From positions 4,836,001 through 4,900,000 of the forward strand of contig JAEUWY010000001.1 of the NCBI GenBank assembly GCA_022059125.1: a DNA stretch of 64,000 nt, read 5' to 3'. Positions 25,495 to 36,774 of the stretch are shown one piece after another. The number at the start of each line of letters is the position of its first letter. Positions within the stretch are counted from its first letter, which is position 1. The position numbers were made by a program, and so were the translations under genes. The notes below the pieces were generated by a model, which worked only from the letters and a program-made list of their open reading frames with translations, ran no database searches and had not been told where the DNA came from. Origin of the DNA: Corynespora cassiicola (lineage: Eukaryota; Ascomycota; Dothideomycetes; Pleosporales; Corynesporascaceae).

Positions 25495-25520
25495 ACATGC
25501 ATGCATGCATGCATGCATGT
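25495..25520. repeat. Palindromic ATGC tandem repeat
   Basis: A 26-bp perfect palindrome made of repeated ATGC units, containing overlapping GCATGC hexamers. Confidence 0.95.
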
Positions 25521-27586
25521 CGACCATGTGAACGTCTCAATTTCGGTCTTTGAGGAAACTTTTGCACATCCCCCCCCCCCTAACCAGAGGATGGCAAAAT
25601 AGTGCAGAGGAGGGAACGTTTTTGCTTCCGTATTCCGATGCTGCTGCCCCTGATCTCAACCCCCCCCCCCTCCTCACCAACGAATGAATATCCGATACGT
25701 AAACACCGGCCGACGACGGCTGCGCATTACGCGCGCTGTTCGCGATAATCTTCTTCTCTTTTTTTTTGAACCCTGTGGCGCCTCTGCGTTGGTAGGTTGG
25801 GCTGGGTGAAGGGGGGGTGATTGTTCTCCTTTGCGCCAGCCTTGCCGTTCGGTTGGCTGTGTGCCCTGCCTGCCTGCCTGCACATGCATTGCCTAAGCCA
25901 GGGTTCCGCAACGACTTTTGCATTTGAGTTTGGATGCGCAGGCGCTATGAGTCGGAAATCAAATGTTTTTTTTTTTTTCGTTGCTCCCCCTGCTGTGCTC
26001 CGCTCTGCTCCTACCTCCGCCTTGCCACTTGCCACGGCCAGACCGAGATTTGAAATCGTAGGTTTCCCAACGCGGTTCGTCAGATGCGATGGTGTGGGTT
26101 TGGTATGCACTCGACATACGATTCTCTGTCCCGGGTGTATGGGCAAGAAGGAGAGGGGAGAGGGGGGGGGGCAGAGGAAACAAGCCTGGATCTTCAGTCC
26201 GACCATTTGACTTTTTCTCTGCCTCTTTTTTTTCTTTCTTCGTCTTTCCCAAGTGTCGTGTTTCGAGGCGTTGTGCCCGGTCGTTTTGGGGATCTGTGGG
26301 GCGGCATTGCTATTGCTCTGTGCATACAGACCTATTCTCCGAGCCGCGTGCTGGAGTTGACGCCCATCAGCATATCCCCCCCCTCCCCGCCTCCCCCTTC
26401 CTTCCAAAGTGAATGTGCGCTCGTCCCGGCCAGAAGGGCCTCCGAGATATCAATGCTTCTTGTGTTCGTGTTTTTTTTTTGCTTTGTTCCGGCTTGCTTT
26501 GTTATTCCAGCCATACGTTGAATTCTTGGGGCCGGATGAAACGGGGAAACAAGTCACCCGCTTCCGCGCCGGGACCGGAATTTGAGATTGGGATATGGTA
26601 TGTCCGTTGTGGGTGTGCAGGACGAAGGCCGGGGTGCCTCTTTTTTTTCTTTTGTTAATTCAAATCATCACAGAATAATTTCACATGATGGATCTAATGA
26701 GTGGGTAACATGCATGTCTCGAGCTGCAACAAGCCATTCGCTCCATTTTTCTCTTTCAAGTCTCTAGTCGTTCGTATCTCGCTCTTGGGAGTCAGAAGGG
26801 TGGGGGGCAAGGAGAGTGATAGCATAACCAGACTTCCAAAGACGCCCCCGCCCCCCTCGTCCATGGTTCCTAAAACACGATGTCCAACCACCGTCATATT
26901 GCTAGTCGTTGGCATATGCGGCTTGGAACGCCCCCGCATTCGACGTTACAGATTCTGTCATGGACAGACGCCCGCACCGAACACTACGGTCCCCGTTTCT
27001 CCACAATACAATAAATCGGCAACCGCCACTCCTCCACGTGGTGCACATGCATGGACGACGTGGTGTGACCGTGTGGGCCAATATAGCGAGGCAACAAGAC
27101 CATCTGCTCGACTGCCTGGGGGTTACGCCACTTGCCATGACAAGTCTTGTAGCCTCCGAGACTACTCGACGCTTTCCCCGCTGGCCGACGTGACCCTGCG
27201 TAAAAAGGTCGTTACATGGCGTTGTTGTGGCATTGCAAAAGCAATGCTACGAAACATCGAGGGCGAGGGTCAGGGAGTTTCCTGGATCCGGGGACTTGGC
27301 TCAGGCATCCCCTCAGTTGCCACATTGTCGACTTGAGATGATGTGAGAGCCGGGTTTTCGGTCCGGGATGCCTGTGTGAGATGAGTCGCAGGTTTGTGAT
27401 GGAAATTATGGTGAGATGTAAGTTCGTGATGGTGTGAGATCTGAGTCGGAACATGCAGGTATGCCATGGTCCACGTCTGAGCCAGGCGTCGACACGCGCA
27501 GGCGCTTGGTTTACGTTTTTGTTTACGCATAAGCGCAGTCTGCAGGCCTCAATAGACTGATGTGATCGAATTCAAAGAGACATGTT

Positions 27587-28431
27587 TCACATCTCCATCT
27601 CTTCGTCGTCATAGTCTGCAGAGCCAGAATATCCGTTCTCTCGTGCCTCCCGGTCCCTGTCTTTGCGTTGGAGCTCCCGTGATGCTGCAATTTTCCTGTA
27701 CACGAACATTAGGGCAGCCTTGACAAGAGTTGCTTTTTGCAACTAACCTGAGGTTGTCGATGACCCCTGTGACAAACGCTCTTCCCTCTGCCACCTCCAT
27801 TCCGCCCACGCCATTCATTTGGAATCCTCCTCCAGCGTCGAGCACCTCGGTTCCCTTTCTCAATTTTGCCATTCTGGCCTCCCGTAAGCCTCTGAGCAAC
27901 TTTCTGACATTATCTGGGTCTTCAAAATCGTCTGCTGCAGCTTCGAGTAGCATCTCTCCAAGCTCTAACCAATGGTATGGTAAGGCGTCGGGTGCGGCAT
28001 CTGCTGTGGAGCTCTCAAGGAAGGGCGGCGAGAAGGGAAGAGTATTGCTCGAGGGTTGCCGCGGTAATCGAGGCGGCGGGGAGAATATGTCTGCATTTTC
28101 TGTCTCGTAGTCCAGTATGGCTGTCAGTGAGTGTGGTGAGAGCCATGGCGGGGGAACAATGTTCGCTCGTCGCTGTCGCTTGAGGAGAAGAGCTAGCCAG
28201 AGGGGTAGCGAGGCTCTTTGGGGAGGATTAAGGGGTTTAAGAGGGCCCTGGAAGCTATTCAGAACTGGACAACCATATGCGTGAACATGTCCAGGTGGGA
28301 TGGTGGGGCAGACGTACTGCGAGCAATTCGAGGCCTTCGAGCTTCTGGCGCGGTATGACTGTCACCAGCTCCATTTCGCACAAGAAAGCAATCTCCGGGG
28401 GCGTGAGCCCCGGGGGAAGGGGTAATGCCAT
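27587..28431 (-). CDS. GINS complex subunit PSF2
   Basis: Subunit of the GINS tetramer, part of the CMG (Cdc45-MCM-GINS) replicative helicase. Exons on the minus strand are 28318-28431, 27748-28247 and 27587-27695 (240 residues). Diagnostic stretches include [20 protein letters not shown] near the start, [34 protein letters not shown], and the C-terminal helix [19 protein letters not shown] with VIDNLR across the last intron. Introns are 70 and 52 bp; the second acceptor completes an Arg codon. The Ser/Pro insert between the central helices makes it slightly longer than animal PSF2. It is divergent from ALG10 with only 204 bp between start codons. Confidence 0.95.
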
Positions 28432-28635
28432 TGTGCAGGCGCGTCAACTAGAAGATGTCGTCTTCGACCGAACGTTGACGAGTGACGCGGGCGCGAGCGC
28501 GGGCGCGTCAATTTTAGCCGACTCATGCACTAGTCCTTTTTGGGAACTGAGCTTAGTGTCTTCTTTCCGACCTCCCGACTCCATCATTGTTACGCATCGC
28601 ATCCCTTTTTACATGAGACCTCTTGGGGTAAAAAC
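28432..28635. promoter_or_regulatory. Compact bidirectional promoter with MCB-like dyad (PSF2 / ALG10)
   Basis: The 204 bp between the two start codons contain GACGCG (28484-28489) and its inverse CGCGTC (28504-28509) around a GCGCG-rich core. ACGCG is the core of the MluI cell-cycle box bound by MBF/DSC1 in yeasts, which controls replication genes at G1/S. Its place in front of a GINS gene fits such control; binding here is inferred. Confidence 0.5.
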
Positions 28636-30548
28636 ATGTCGAGTCTTTTGAGGAACTTTGCTATTCCAACAGCCTTCCTCGGCATTGCAACCGTCTCGGC
28701 AACATGGTATAATATCGTGTCGAAGCATGTGCCGGAACCGTACCTTGTGAGTTATCATTTTCTCGAGCGCATTCATATTCATGGATGATTTATTGTTTTT
28801 TTCTGACACTGCTCCAAAAAGGACGAGTTCTTTCATATTCCCCAAGCTCAAAAGTACTGTAATGGCGATTGGACGTGGGACCCCAAGATTACCACACCCC
28901 CTGGTTTGTACGTTCGCACATGTTACCTCTTTGAATTGAGAGGACTAAGCAGCAATTCAGATATCTGGTCTCAATAATCTTGAAGCCTCTCATTGGAAAC
29001 TGTGACACGCCTTCTCTTCGAGCCGTCAACGTTGGAGCCATCTGCCTCATTTGTCTTACTGCATACAGCATTCTGAGGACCTTGCGGAAAGGTCGTCCAT
29101 CCAGTCAAAGTCATTCCAAAGCCAAACAACATGGGCCTGAGCAATATGACACAGATACGACAACTATCTTGGACGCACACTCTGCGCTCAATATCAGTCT
29201 GCTTCCTCCTTTGTTCTTTTTCTCGGGCCTCTACTATACCGATGTGATGTCTACACTCGTCGTACTTGTCACTTATGACGCCTTCCTCAAGAGACAAAAG
29301 GGCAGAAAATCCTTTCATGAAGATATATTGTCGGTTGTGCTAGGCATTTTTGCACTTTGGTTTCGACAAACTAACATCTTCTGGGTTGCCGTCTTCCCTG
29401 CAGCTTTGGCTGTTGTGAACTCGCTCCAAAACAATTCAAGTAAACCATTGGTCTCTGACAAGCGGACATTATCTGCCATCCTATCCAAAAGTTGGAACGA
29501 TGGAGTTGTCTGCGACACCTATATACAGGGTGCCGGGATTACAGGTAAACATTATATGTGTTCTTCGTCTACTTTTGCTGACTTCCACGAGATTACCTGA
29601 TATTTCTTCTATCGACCTGCCTCGCAGCATTAGGGAGGCCTATCCTGGTGCTCCGTGTGATTGCTCCATACGTTTTCCTGGTGGGCATCTTCGCTGCGTT
29701 TGTAGTATGGAATGGGGGAGTCGTCTTAGGTAGACAAAATCTTCACCATTTATTACAATCGCTGACTAGCAACTGCAGGCGACAAATCAGCCCATGTTGC
29801 AACGATCCATCTACCCCAGATGTTATACATATGGCCGTACATCGTCCTCTTTTCGGCTCCCCTCACCGGTGGTCTGCTACTTCAACCGCTTATCTCGCTT
29901 TTACCGAAGGGTAAGCCCAGAGGGTTCATCCAAGACAACTTGGTTGGCCCAACCAAGGCCCAGATTCCGCACATCATACCTGCAGCACTGTTCTTGGCAC
30001 TGGGCACAGCAGCCGTGCATTATAACACTATCATCCACCCCTACACTCTGGCAGATAACAGGCATTACGTTTTCTACGTATTCCGAATACTTCGTCGAAA
30101 TCCTCTGAACAAATATGCAGCAGTACCATTCTATTACGTCTGTGCCTGGATTACGGTCCAGTCACTGGGATCGGAATCAGGTAGCGATGGTACAAATACG
30201 AAGCAGAAACGCGAGAAGGCAGACGCAACCGCCTCGCCGGTGGGGCGTCAGCCCTCTCAAATAAGCTTCTTCGTCGTCTGGTTGGCCACCACGACCCTTT
30301 CTGTCGTATCAGCGCCTTTGGTCGAGCCCCGTTACTTCATTATCCCGTGGATCATCTGGCGGTTACATGTGCCGGACATTTCAGCTACGCCCTTCCGTCG
30401 CTCCGCTAGTAAGACGTCCTTCGATCTGCGGCTGGTTCTCGAAACAGTATGGCTTCTCGCCATCAATGCACTCATTGCGTACAACTTTCTCTATCGTGGG
30501 TTTTCGTGGCCCAATGAGCCCGGCAAAGTCCAGCGCTTCCTGTGGTAG
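28636..30548 (+). CDS. ALG10: Dol-P-Glc:Glc2Man9GlcNAc2-PP-Dol alpha-1,2-glucosyltransferase (ALG10/Die2)
   Basis: ER-membrane GT-C glycosyltransferase that adds the last glucose to the lipid-linked N-glycan precursor, completing the substrate of oligosaccharyltransferase. Five exons (28636-28746, 28822-28907, 28961-29544, 29592-29729, 29779-30548) give 562 residues. The first exon is a signal-anchor helix ending PEPYL. The luminal family motif [13 protein letters not shown] (about 38-50), with the acidic pair expected of GT-C enzymes, follows the first intron. Other landmarks are [19 protein letters not shown]-type [30 protein letters not shown] and the C-terminal [10 protein letters not shown]. 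There are many membrane helices. All introns are 47-75 bp and keep frame exactly. Confidence 0.95.
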
Positions 30549-31363
30549 TAGAACACCCGGTGGCCAATGGGAAACTCTATTGTCTCGCCGCCTCACGAAA
30601 AAGCGTGTTCGAGAATGAGGCAAGAGGGCACCAATTTGGCGCAGCACATGTCGAGGCGGCCTCTCAGGACAACGCTGCGAATTTAGACGAGGCGTTGCTG
30701 CCTGGAGACCACGTACGTGTCTGCGGGTCCACGAAATGCCGCACCCCCAAACAGGGGATACAGGATTCCACATATAGTCCCTCGATAGATCATAATGTTC
30801 GATAGAAACTGTTAAATACAGCTGGAGTGACTCAACTCCATGCGCAGAAATCGGGGTTGGGAGGGTTTTGGTGATGACGCCCATCTCAACTAGTCCACAT
30901 TAGGAATCGAGCTTAGCAGCACTGGGAAACGCAGCCATGTCAGGAAAACGCCTGCATAAGTAGCGCAGTCCTCGGGCACTCTGTATGGTCTTGGAGCGTT
31001 GCCCTCCTGATGTGTAGTGTGCCGTCGGCTCCGCACCCACCAATCCACGCAGGCCGAGCATTTAAGGACACCGCGTCCTTCGCCGGTGTCCTCCTTCGAT
31101 CATATGCCGACGAGGGTGAGGCGACGAGAGAGAGCCCAACCAGAAGGCATCCAAGGCGATCGTGAGGGCGTTTGGGCGTCGCCCGTCATACCAATGTCTG
31201 CCTTGATTATGATATGAAGGAGCTACTGTTCCACGAGCTGCGTGATTGCTGCACTTCTTCTAATAACCACGAAGACAAACTTTTGACCGGTCCAATACAG
31301 CCTTCAAAATTCTTTTTCCTCACATGACATAGTTCATGTGAGGCTTTGGAAAGCCCAGGCTTC
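30549..31363. other. Intergenic between ALG10 and the finger-kinase gene
   Basis: Tandem arrangement: ALG10 3' flank and the promoter region of the next gene. Short open frames only; no feature recognised. Confidence 0.5.
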
Positions 31364-34300
31364 ATGGGTAGTCCTCACAATTTCCCTGTCTCTCGAGACG
31401 GAACAATCTGGCCTACTTCAGGCACCCGCCAAAGCCAATCACGCCAGAACGCGTACCAATCAGGGAATTCGGTCTCCAGCCGTGCCGAAGGAATCATGCC
31501 AGCTGCCCCGCATTCTCGTGCTCATTTGGATGACTATCCCAGCTTCTCCCCTTCAGCCTTTGAACATCTTTTCACCAGCCTACCGGCCTTTCAAGGGAAT
31601 ACAAATGGTGCAGGATTTGGCGTCCCTTCTTCGAGTAACAATACTTTGGACAGGACTTTGGAGTCATTGGTGAGCTGCTATCCTGAACTCACGCAGCAAA
31701 ACTCTACGCAGAGAAAAGATAGGCACCATCGCCTGCTTTTTGTCCAAATCAAGAATAGCAAGACTGACAGATGAATAGCAGACTCAAGATTCTGGCTATT
31801 TCTCCACCCCAACCGCTACCTTTGACCCATTCTTCACAGAATCAGATGAGGGTTTCCTGTCTTCCCTCTATCCCTCACATCCTTCGTCAATTGATCCCAT
31901 CGCAGGCGAAATGCCCGATCAACAGATATCAGGTAACGAAGACCTGAGCCTTTTGCAAGGCGAACAGCACCCTGGAGTTACTGATGAGTCGTCCGTAACA
32001 AGGAAAAGATCCCATAGCGACCTAATGTTCGGTACTTTTGTCGAAGACCGCCAGATGAAGCGATCAAGATCAATGCGGGTGCACAGAGATGGAATGATTG
32101 GCGAGCTCAATGCGACCAAGCTCAGCTTTCCCGAAATACCATCAGTACCGCCAATTATACCCTCAACACTCACCGAATCTCAATCATCTGGCCATTTTGC
32201 TCTTGCCAAGGCTGCAGAGATAAGCCTGAACCACAACCAAACCAAGGCCATTCGCAAGTGGCTGGATACAGTCGAAGACATAGATACCTACTTCTATAAG
32301 GACTATGAGAAGGTTAGGGCTCTGGCGACTCTTGTCGAAGCACAACCCGATGCAGTATTGGAATACATCCGGAAACATTTTCGACATCGCCCAGCAAAGT
32401 TTGCCCAACCGCCCCAAACATTATACTCACCTACCGCTCACCAGTTCACTGCTAGATATTCGCTCCGTAATATCAATAGCCATTTGAATCCAGGAGATCT
32501 ATCACTGGTCGAGAACTATGTTAAGGCTTGTCACAAACGTCGAGGCCAAAAGGATGGCCGTCGAAGCGTCAACAAGGGTCCATATCGATGTACATTCGAC
32601 AATTGCGGATACCAAACAAAAAGAGTCTTTGACTGGCGCCGCCACGAAGAGAATCATGAACCTCAGGAGCTTTGGCTTTGCAATGCATGTCCCCGAAGCG
32701 ATGGGCAAAACCCCTTCCTAGTGCACAGGAAAGACAAATTCCAGAAGCATGCCCAGAAATCACACCCAAACTTGGATCCAGTAGAAGTACTTGACAGTTC
32801 TAAGCTGGATTTCAAAGGCGACTTCGACTCCCACTGTCCACTATGTTCTCATTCTGCTTTCACGTCTTGGGATGAACGGTGCCAACATATTGTCACGCAT
32901 TTCGAAGATGAGATACATGCTGCATCCAAATCCCCACTCAAGAAATCCAAGGAATCAGCAATGAAGGTGAGGAGGATGGATAGAGAACATGAATGCAGCG
33001 ACAGGCCTAGCTCTGATGAGTCATCATCTTCAGACGAAGATGGCGATGATGACCAAGGTGGCTCAAATGGACAATATGACGATCGAGGAGGTCCCACTGG
33101 AGGTTCAGGCGGAGGCTCAGGTAATATTTGTGGGCCCTCCTTTTACAAGGGAAACTTTTCTGGTCATACGAACCAATCTGGCGGAACCAGTAAATCTTTC
33201 GACGCATATACCCACTCTGGTAGTTTTATATACCGCAACACAACAAAACATTGTTCGGTGGGCTCAGGGGATCTCTTCGATCCAAGAGCAAGGAGGGGTT
33301 TCAACGCTCCCCCCCTTGGCAACATGCAGGAAAGGGACAGCAACTACTTGCCTGTGTTTACCAATGCTATTAAGCACAATATGCTAGCATTCCGACTCCT
33401 TCGAGACAAAAGAGACTATTTAGGCAAGGAAGATCTAGCCAAACCGAGCATACTTAGTCCCATCGCTCGTCTTGGTTCCTCCAGATCTGCGCCCCGTATT
33501 CTTGGCTTTGGAACTCACGGAGCCGTTGACGCAGTTCGCGAAGTTGGCACAGGAAGAGTGTATGCGCGGAAAAGGTCTAAACCTGGAAAGTCTTCCCAAG
33601 AAGCAAATTTCTTGAGAGCCTTGAGTCACCCGCACATTGTGGGCTTCATCACAGCTTACATCGAGAACGCATTGCTCAACCTCATCATCACCCCTGTTTG
33701 CGAACAGAACCTGGGGGACTTCATGAAGAATTTTGAACAATCAGATACCAACTTTGAGCGAGCTCACGCTTGGATTGGTTGTCTGTCCTCTGCTCTCGCA
33801 TACATACATTCTCAGAGGATTCGGCATGCAGATATCAAGCCCCAAAATATCCTCGTCCAAGGCTCTGAGGTTTTCATCGGCGATTTTGGTATATCACGAT
33901 TAGTTTCTGAGCCAGATTCAACCTCTTCCAGCATAGGACCCTGCACGCCGCTGTATGCACCGTTGGAGATTGCTGAGCATTTGGCTCATGGAAGAAGAGC
34001 AGACGTCTTCTCATTAGGGTGTGTGCTTCTTGAACTTTTCACCTGCTTCCAGGGCAAAAGTACTCAGGATCTTTACCACTACCTTGGATTCAAGAAACGC
34101 AAGCGTACAGATCAAGAGCCAGTAGCCTATTACAAGGTTCACGAGAAAGTACTGGAATGGATCTCGATGATGCGACAGAACGCTCCCCCGACAATAAGAC
34201 ATCTATGGGATATCTGTGAAACCATGTTGTCACCCAAATCCGAGTCCAGGCCTACAGCAGAAGATCTCCTGGATAAAGTTCGTCGAGTTCTTGTTGAGGG

Positions 34301-36206
34301 CATGATTGCGCCTTGTCCGACGTGCACATATAACCCCTGCAAGGAGCTTGTACCATTCGCCAATGCGGAGGGAAATCACCAGCCCCCTCAAGATCTTCAC
34401 GTTTACCAATATTTTGGAGGCTCGTGTAGACCCAAGCTAATAGCATTCGGGGAGTCGGCACCAAGCGCTGATACTACATGCCATTCTACCCGGGAAGACA
34501 TCAATCGCCTCAACAACTCCGGCCAGGCTCGGCAACTTACACACTTGCCGAGTAATCTGCCTCCGAATGCTGATTTTGACTCTTCAACCCCCAAAACGTC
34601 ATCTCAGCCGTCTTCAGATACCAAGCGACCGCCCTACTCGTCTGACATCTGCGCTTTCTCTCCAAGTCAAACTAAACCAACTAGCGTCTCTTGCAGATGT
34701 GCCCTCAGGAAGAAACGTTCCTCGGTTGTTCTTGGCCTCTTCGAAACGCTCTTAGAGTGTGAGCGCTCTCCCGATTATCCATTCAGCCTGCCGGTCACAG
34801 ACATTCGCGACTGTGGTGTCCAATTCGAGCCTCCACCGGCCTACCATGAAGCCTCATTATTCCCGGTGTCAGCTTCTGTGCCCGGCCCGACAAACCATTG
34901 TCAGCCTCACACGAGTAGTGAGCCCAACCATGCGGCTCAAGTCGTGGAGATAACGGTTCGACGCCCACAGACGTAATCGCCGAGCCATGCTAACCTTATT
35001 TTGCAGGATCTCGGCAAAGACGGAGCCCAGTTTCTCCAGATTGGAGGTCACGAGGTGTGGCACGGACAGAGACCCTGTCCGCCTAGGACCTTGGCCCACC
35101 GCTTATGTCACATCTGTGGCGCACCTTTCGTAGCTCCGCGCGCAAACCAGTGTTCAAGGTGCTCCCACATTCGTTGCGATGAATGCACGGCCCCTCCGAA
35201 TAACCGAAGGCCTCGTAAGGCAGACTCCGATCTAAGAGGTTTGGGTAGTCATCTGGCCCCTCCCGCATACTCTTATCCAGGTTTGACCACAGACATCCTT
35301 GAAGAGGTCTCGACCGGTGACCCACATGAAGGGCTTGATTCCGAAAATACCGTGTTGGGTCTTGTCATATCGCAGAACGTAGGTCTTGGCGACATTCCGA
35401 GAGAAACATTTATACGGAGCTCCCCCTCTACTTTTGATCGAATCCATTCAGCAGATCGAAGTCTATCTCCAATCTCAACATCTTCAAGAGCATCTTCCAA
35501 CATTGGTGTCCAGAATCAATCACAGCCTCTAGGACAGCAACGACACAAACCATCAAGTCAAACACCTACTTTCTCGTCATCACCGACACCTTCCAGCCCT
35601 CCGACATCCAAAAGGGTCAAGACCGATAAGCAAAAGGGTATTCATCTACATCCTCTACGAAACCGCTCGTCACCGCGCGCTACCACCAAAAGCCATCTTC
35701 TATCTGAACCAACAACCTGCCCGATGAATGACTACAACCGCAACACCGCGCTTGACTCCCGAGACTTGACCTCAAGACTCAATAAGATTCAAAAGTCACA
35801 CTCAACCTCAAACGATGGAGACTACGTCTCTCGACTGCCCCGAATGCAACGAACCCCCTCCTCTGAGTCCAGCGGCACCTTCAGCCGTCTGCCAACCTTC
35901 CGCAAGAGCCCCACCAGCTCTACTACGGGCTCGGACGAAGTATCACGTCTCGAAGTCATCCGCACGATTCCTCATCCCGTCACACACCGAGAGTCTGTCG
36001 AGGTTGGCGCAGGAGAGTTCTCCAAGCCCACAATTCGGAAGCGGAGGTCGAGCAACGAGAGCACCAAGAGCCAACGCGAATTCCGGTACTACGGCCGTCA
36101 CGCAAACACATGGCTTTTCAACGATTTCAGTGTTACAGACACGGTCAAGAAAGGATGGGGCAAAGTATTCTCGGGAAAGAATGATGGAGACGCCGAGAAA
36201 TGTTAA
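31364..36206 (+). CDS. C2H2 zinc-finger / protein kinase / Cys-ribbon fusion protein
   Basis: Large protein of about 1560 residues. Exons 31364-31669, 31779-34955 and 35007-36206 fit best. The disordered N-terminus leads to three Cys/His clusters (about 373-395, 403-431, 455-477; CTFDNCGYQTK...RRHEENH, CNAC...HAQKSH, CPLC...CQHIVTH). A protein kinase domain (about 670-930) follows: glycine loop GFGTHG, catalytic Lys in YARKRS (about 700), catalytic loop HADIKPQNIL (HAD instead of HRD, about 785), DFG intact, and an altered APE motif (APLE). The last exon has CHICGAPF...CSRCSHIRCDEC, a ribbon widespread in fungal proteins of unknown role, then a Ser/Thr/Pro-rich tail. That exon has no early ATG, so it should belong to this gene. 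The kinase may be active; its substrate is unknown. Alternative: two adjacent genes. Confidence 0.75.
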
Positions 36207-36774
36207 GCTTGGCCCCACTGCGGAGAAGGAACATCAATGTTTTGTGGGTAATGGATTTTCGTCTTCTTTTATCGCGTCAACCTTCGCTTATGCTTGGTCT
36301 ATTCAGTGCTGGCAGACCGCCAGGTGCTGCGTCGAAGGGCTCGTCTCTTCGACGTGGATCGGCTTACTCCAGCCATCCAGCTCGCTTCTACGCATTCGTC
36401 ATTTAGTAATACTATCATTATCATCGCAACATCTCATCATGTCTTCAAGTGTCCCGGAGTGCTTGCATGATGAAGCTTTTGGTGTTCATGCCATCCATTG
36501 GCCACGGTCCATGTCTGTTTCAGCTGCATCGCTGCGCCCCGCGCCATGCAGCCACTAAAGGATTCTCATGCCCCTCACTTTCCTTCTCTAGTGCTTTGCT
36601 GCCTGATAAGCATCATGCAGGATCAAATTTGTGAGACCATCTGCTTTTCTAATAAGAATTCTAACTGCGGCCCAGATACACAATTCCAATTTAACTCATC
36701 GCCTCCGTTTCTCTTCGCGATATCCTTTTGCTGGCACAGCAATCAATGCCTATTTGTCTTAACATAGGGTACAA
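36207..36774. other. Intergenic between the finger-kinase and CorA-like genes
   Basis: Likely 3' UTR of the kinase gene followed by a short promoter or an unresolved first exon of the CorA-like gene. No certain feature. Confidence 0.4.

Larger units (their letters stand above)
19201..27586. other. Long gene-poor region with homopolymer tracts
   Basis: No open frame here shows a recognisable domain or joins to another frame through good splice sites. The longest candidates (for example 21408-21851 plus) are single frames without support. The stretch carries T runs near 19540, 25970 and 26480, C runs near 25570 and 25665, a 22-base G run at 23749 and a GCATGC palindrome at 25495. It is not AT-rich and shows no transposase or terminal repeats, so a RIP-degraded transposon is not evident. 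Long non-coding transcripts or distal control of the RasGEF gene are possible but not shown. Confidence 0.55.
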
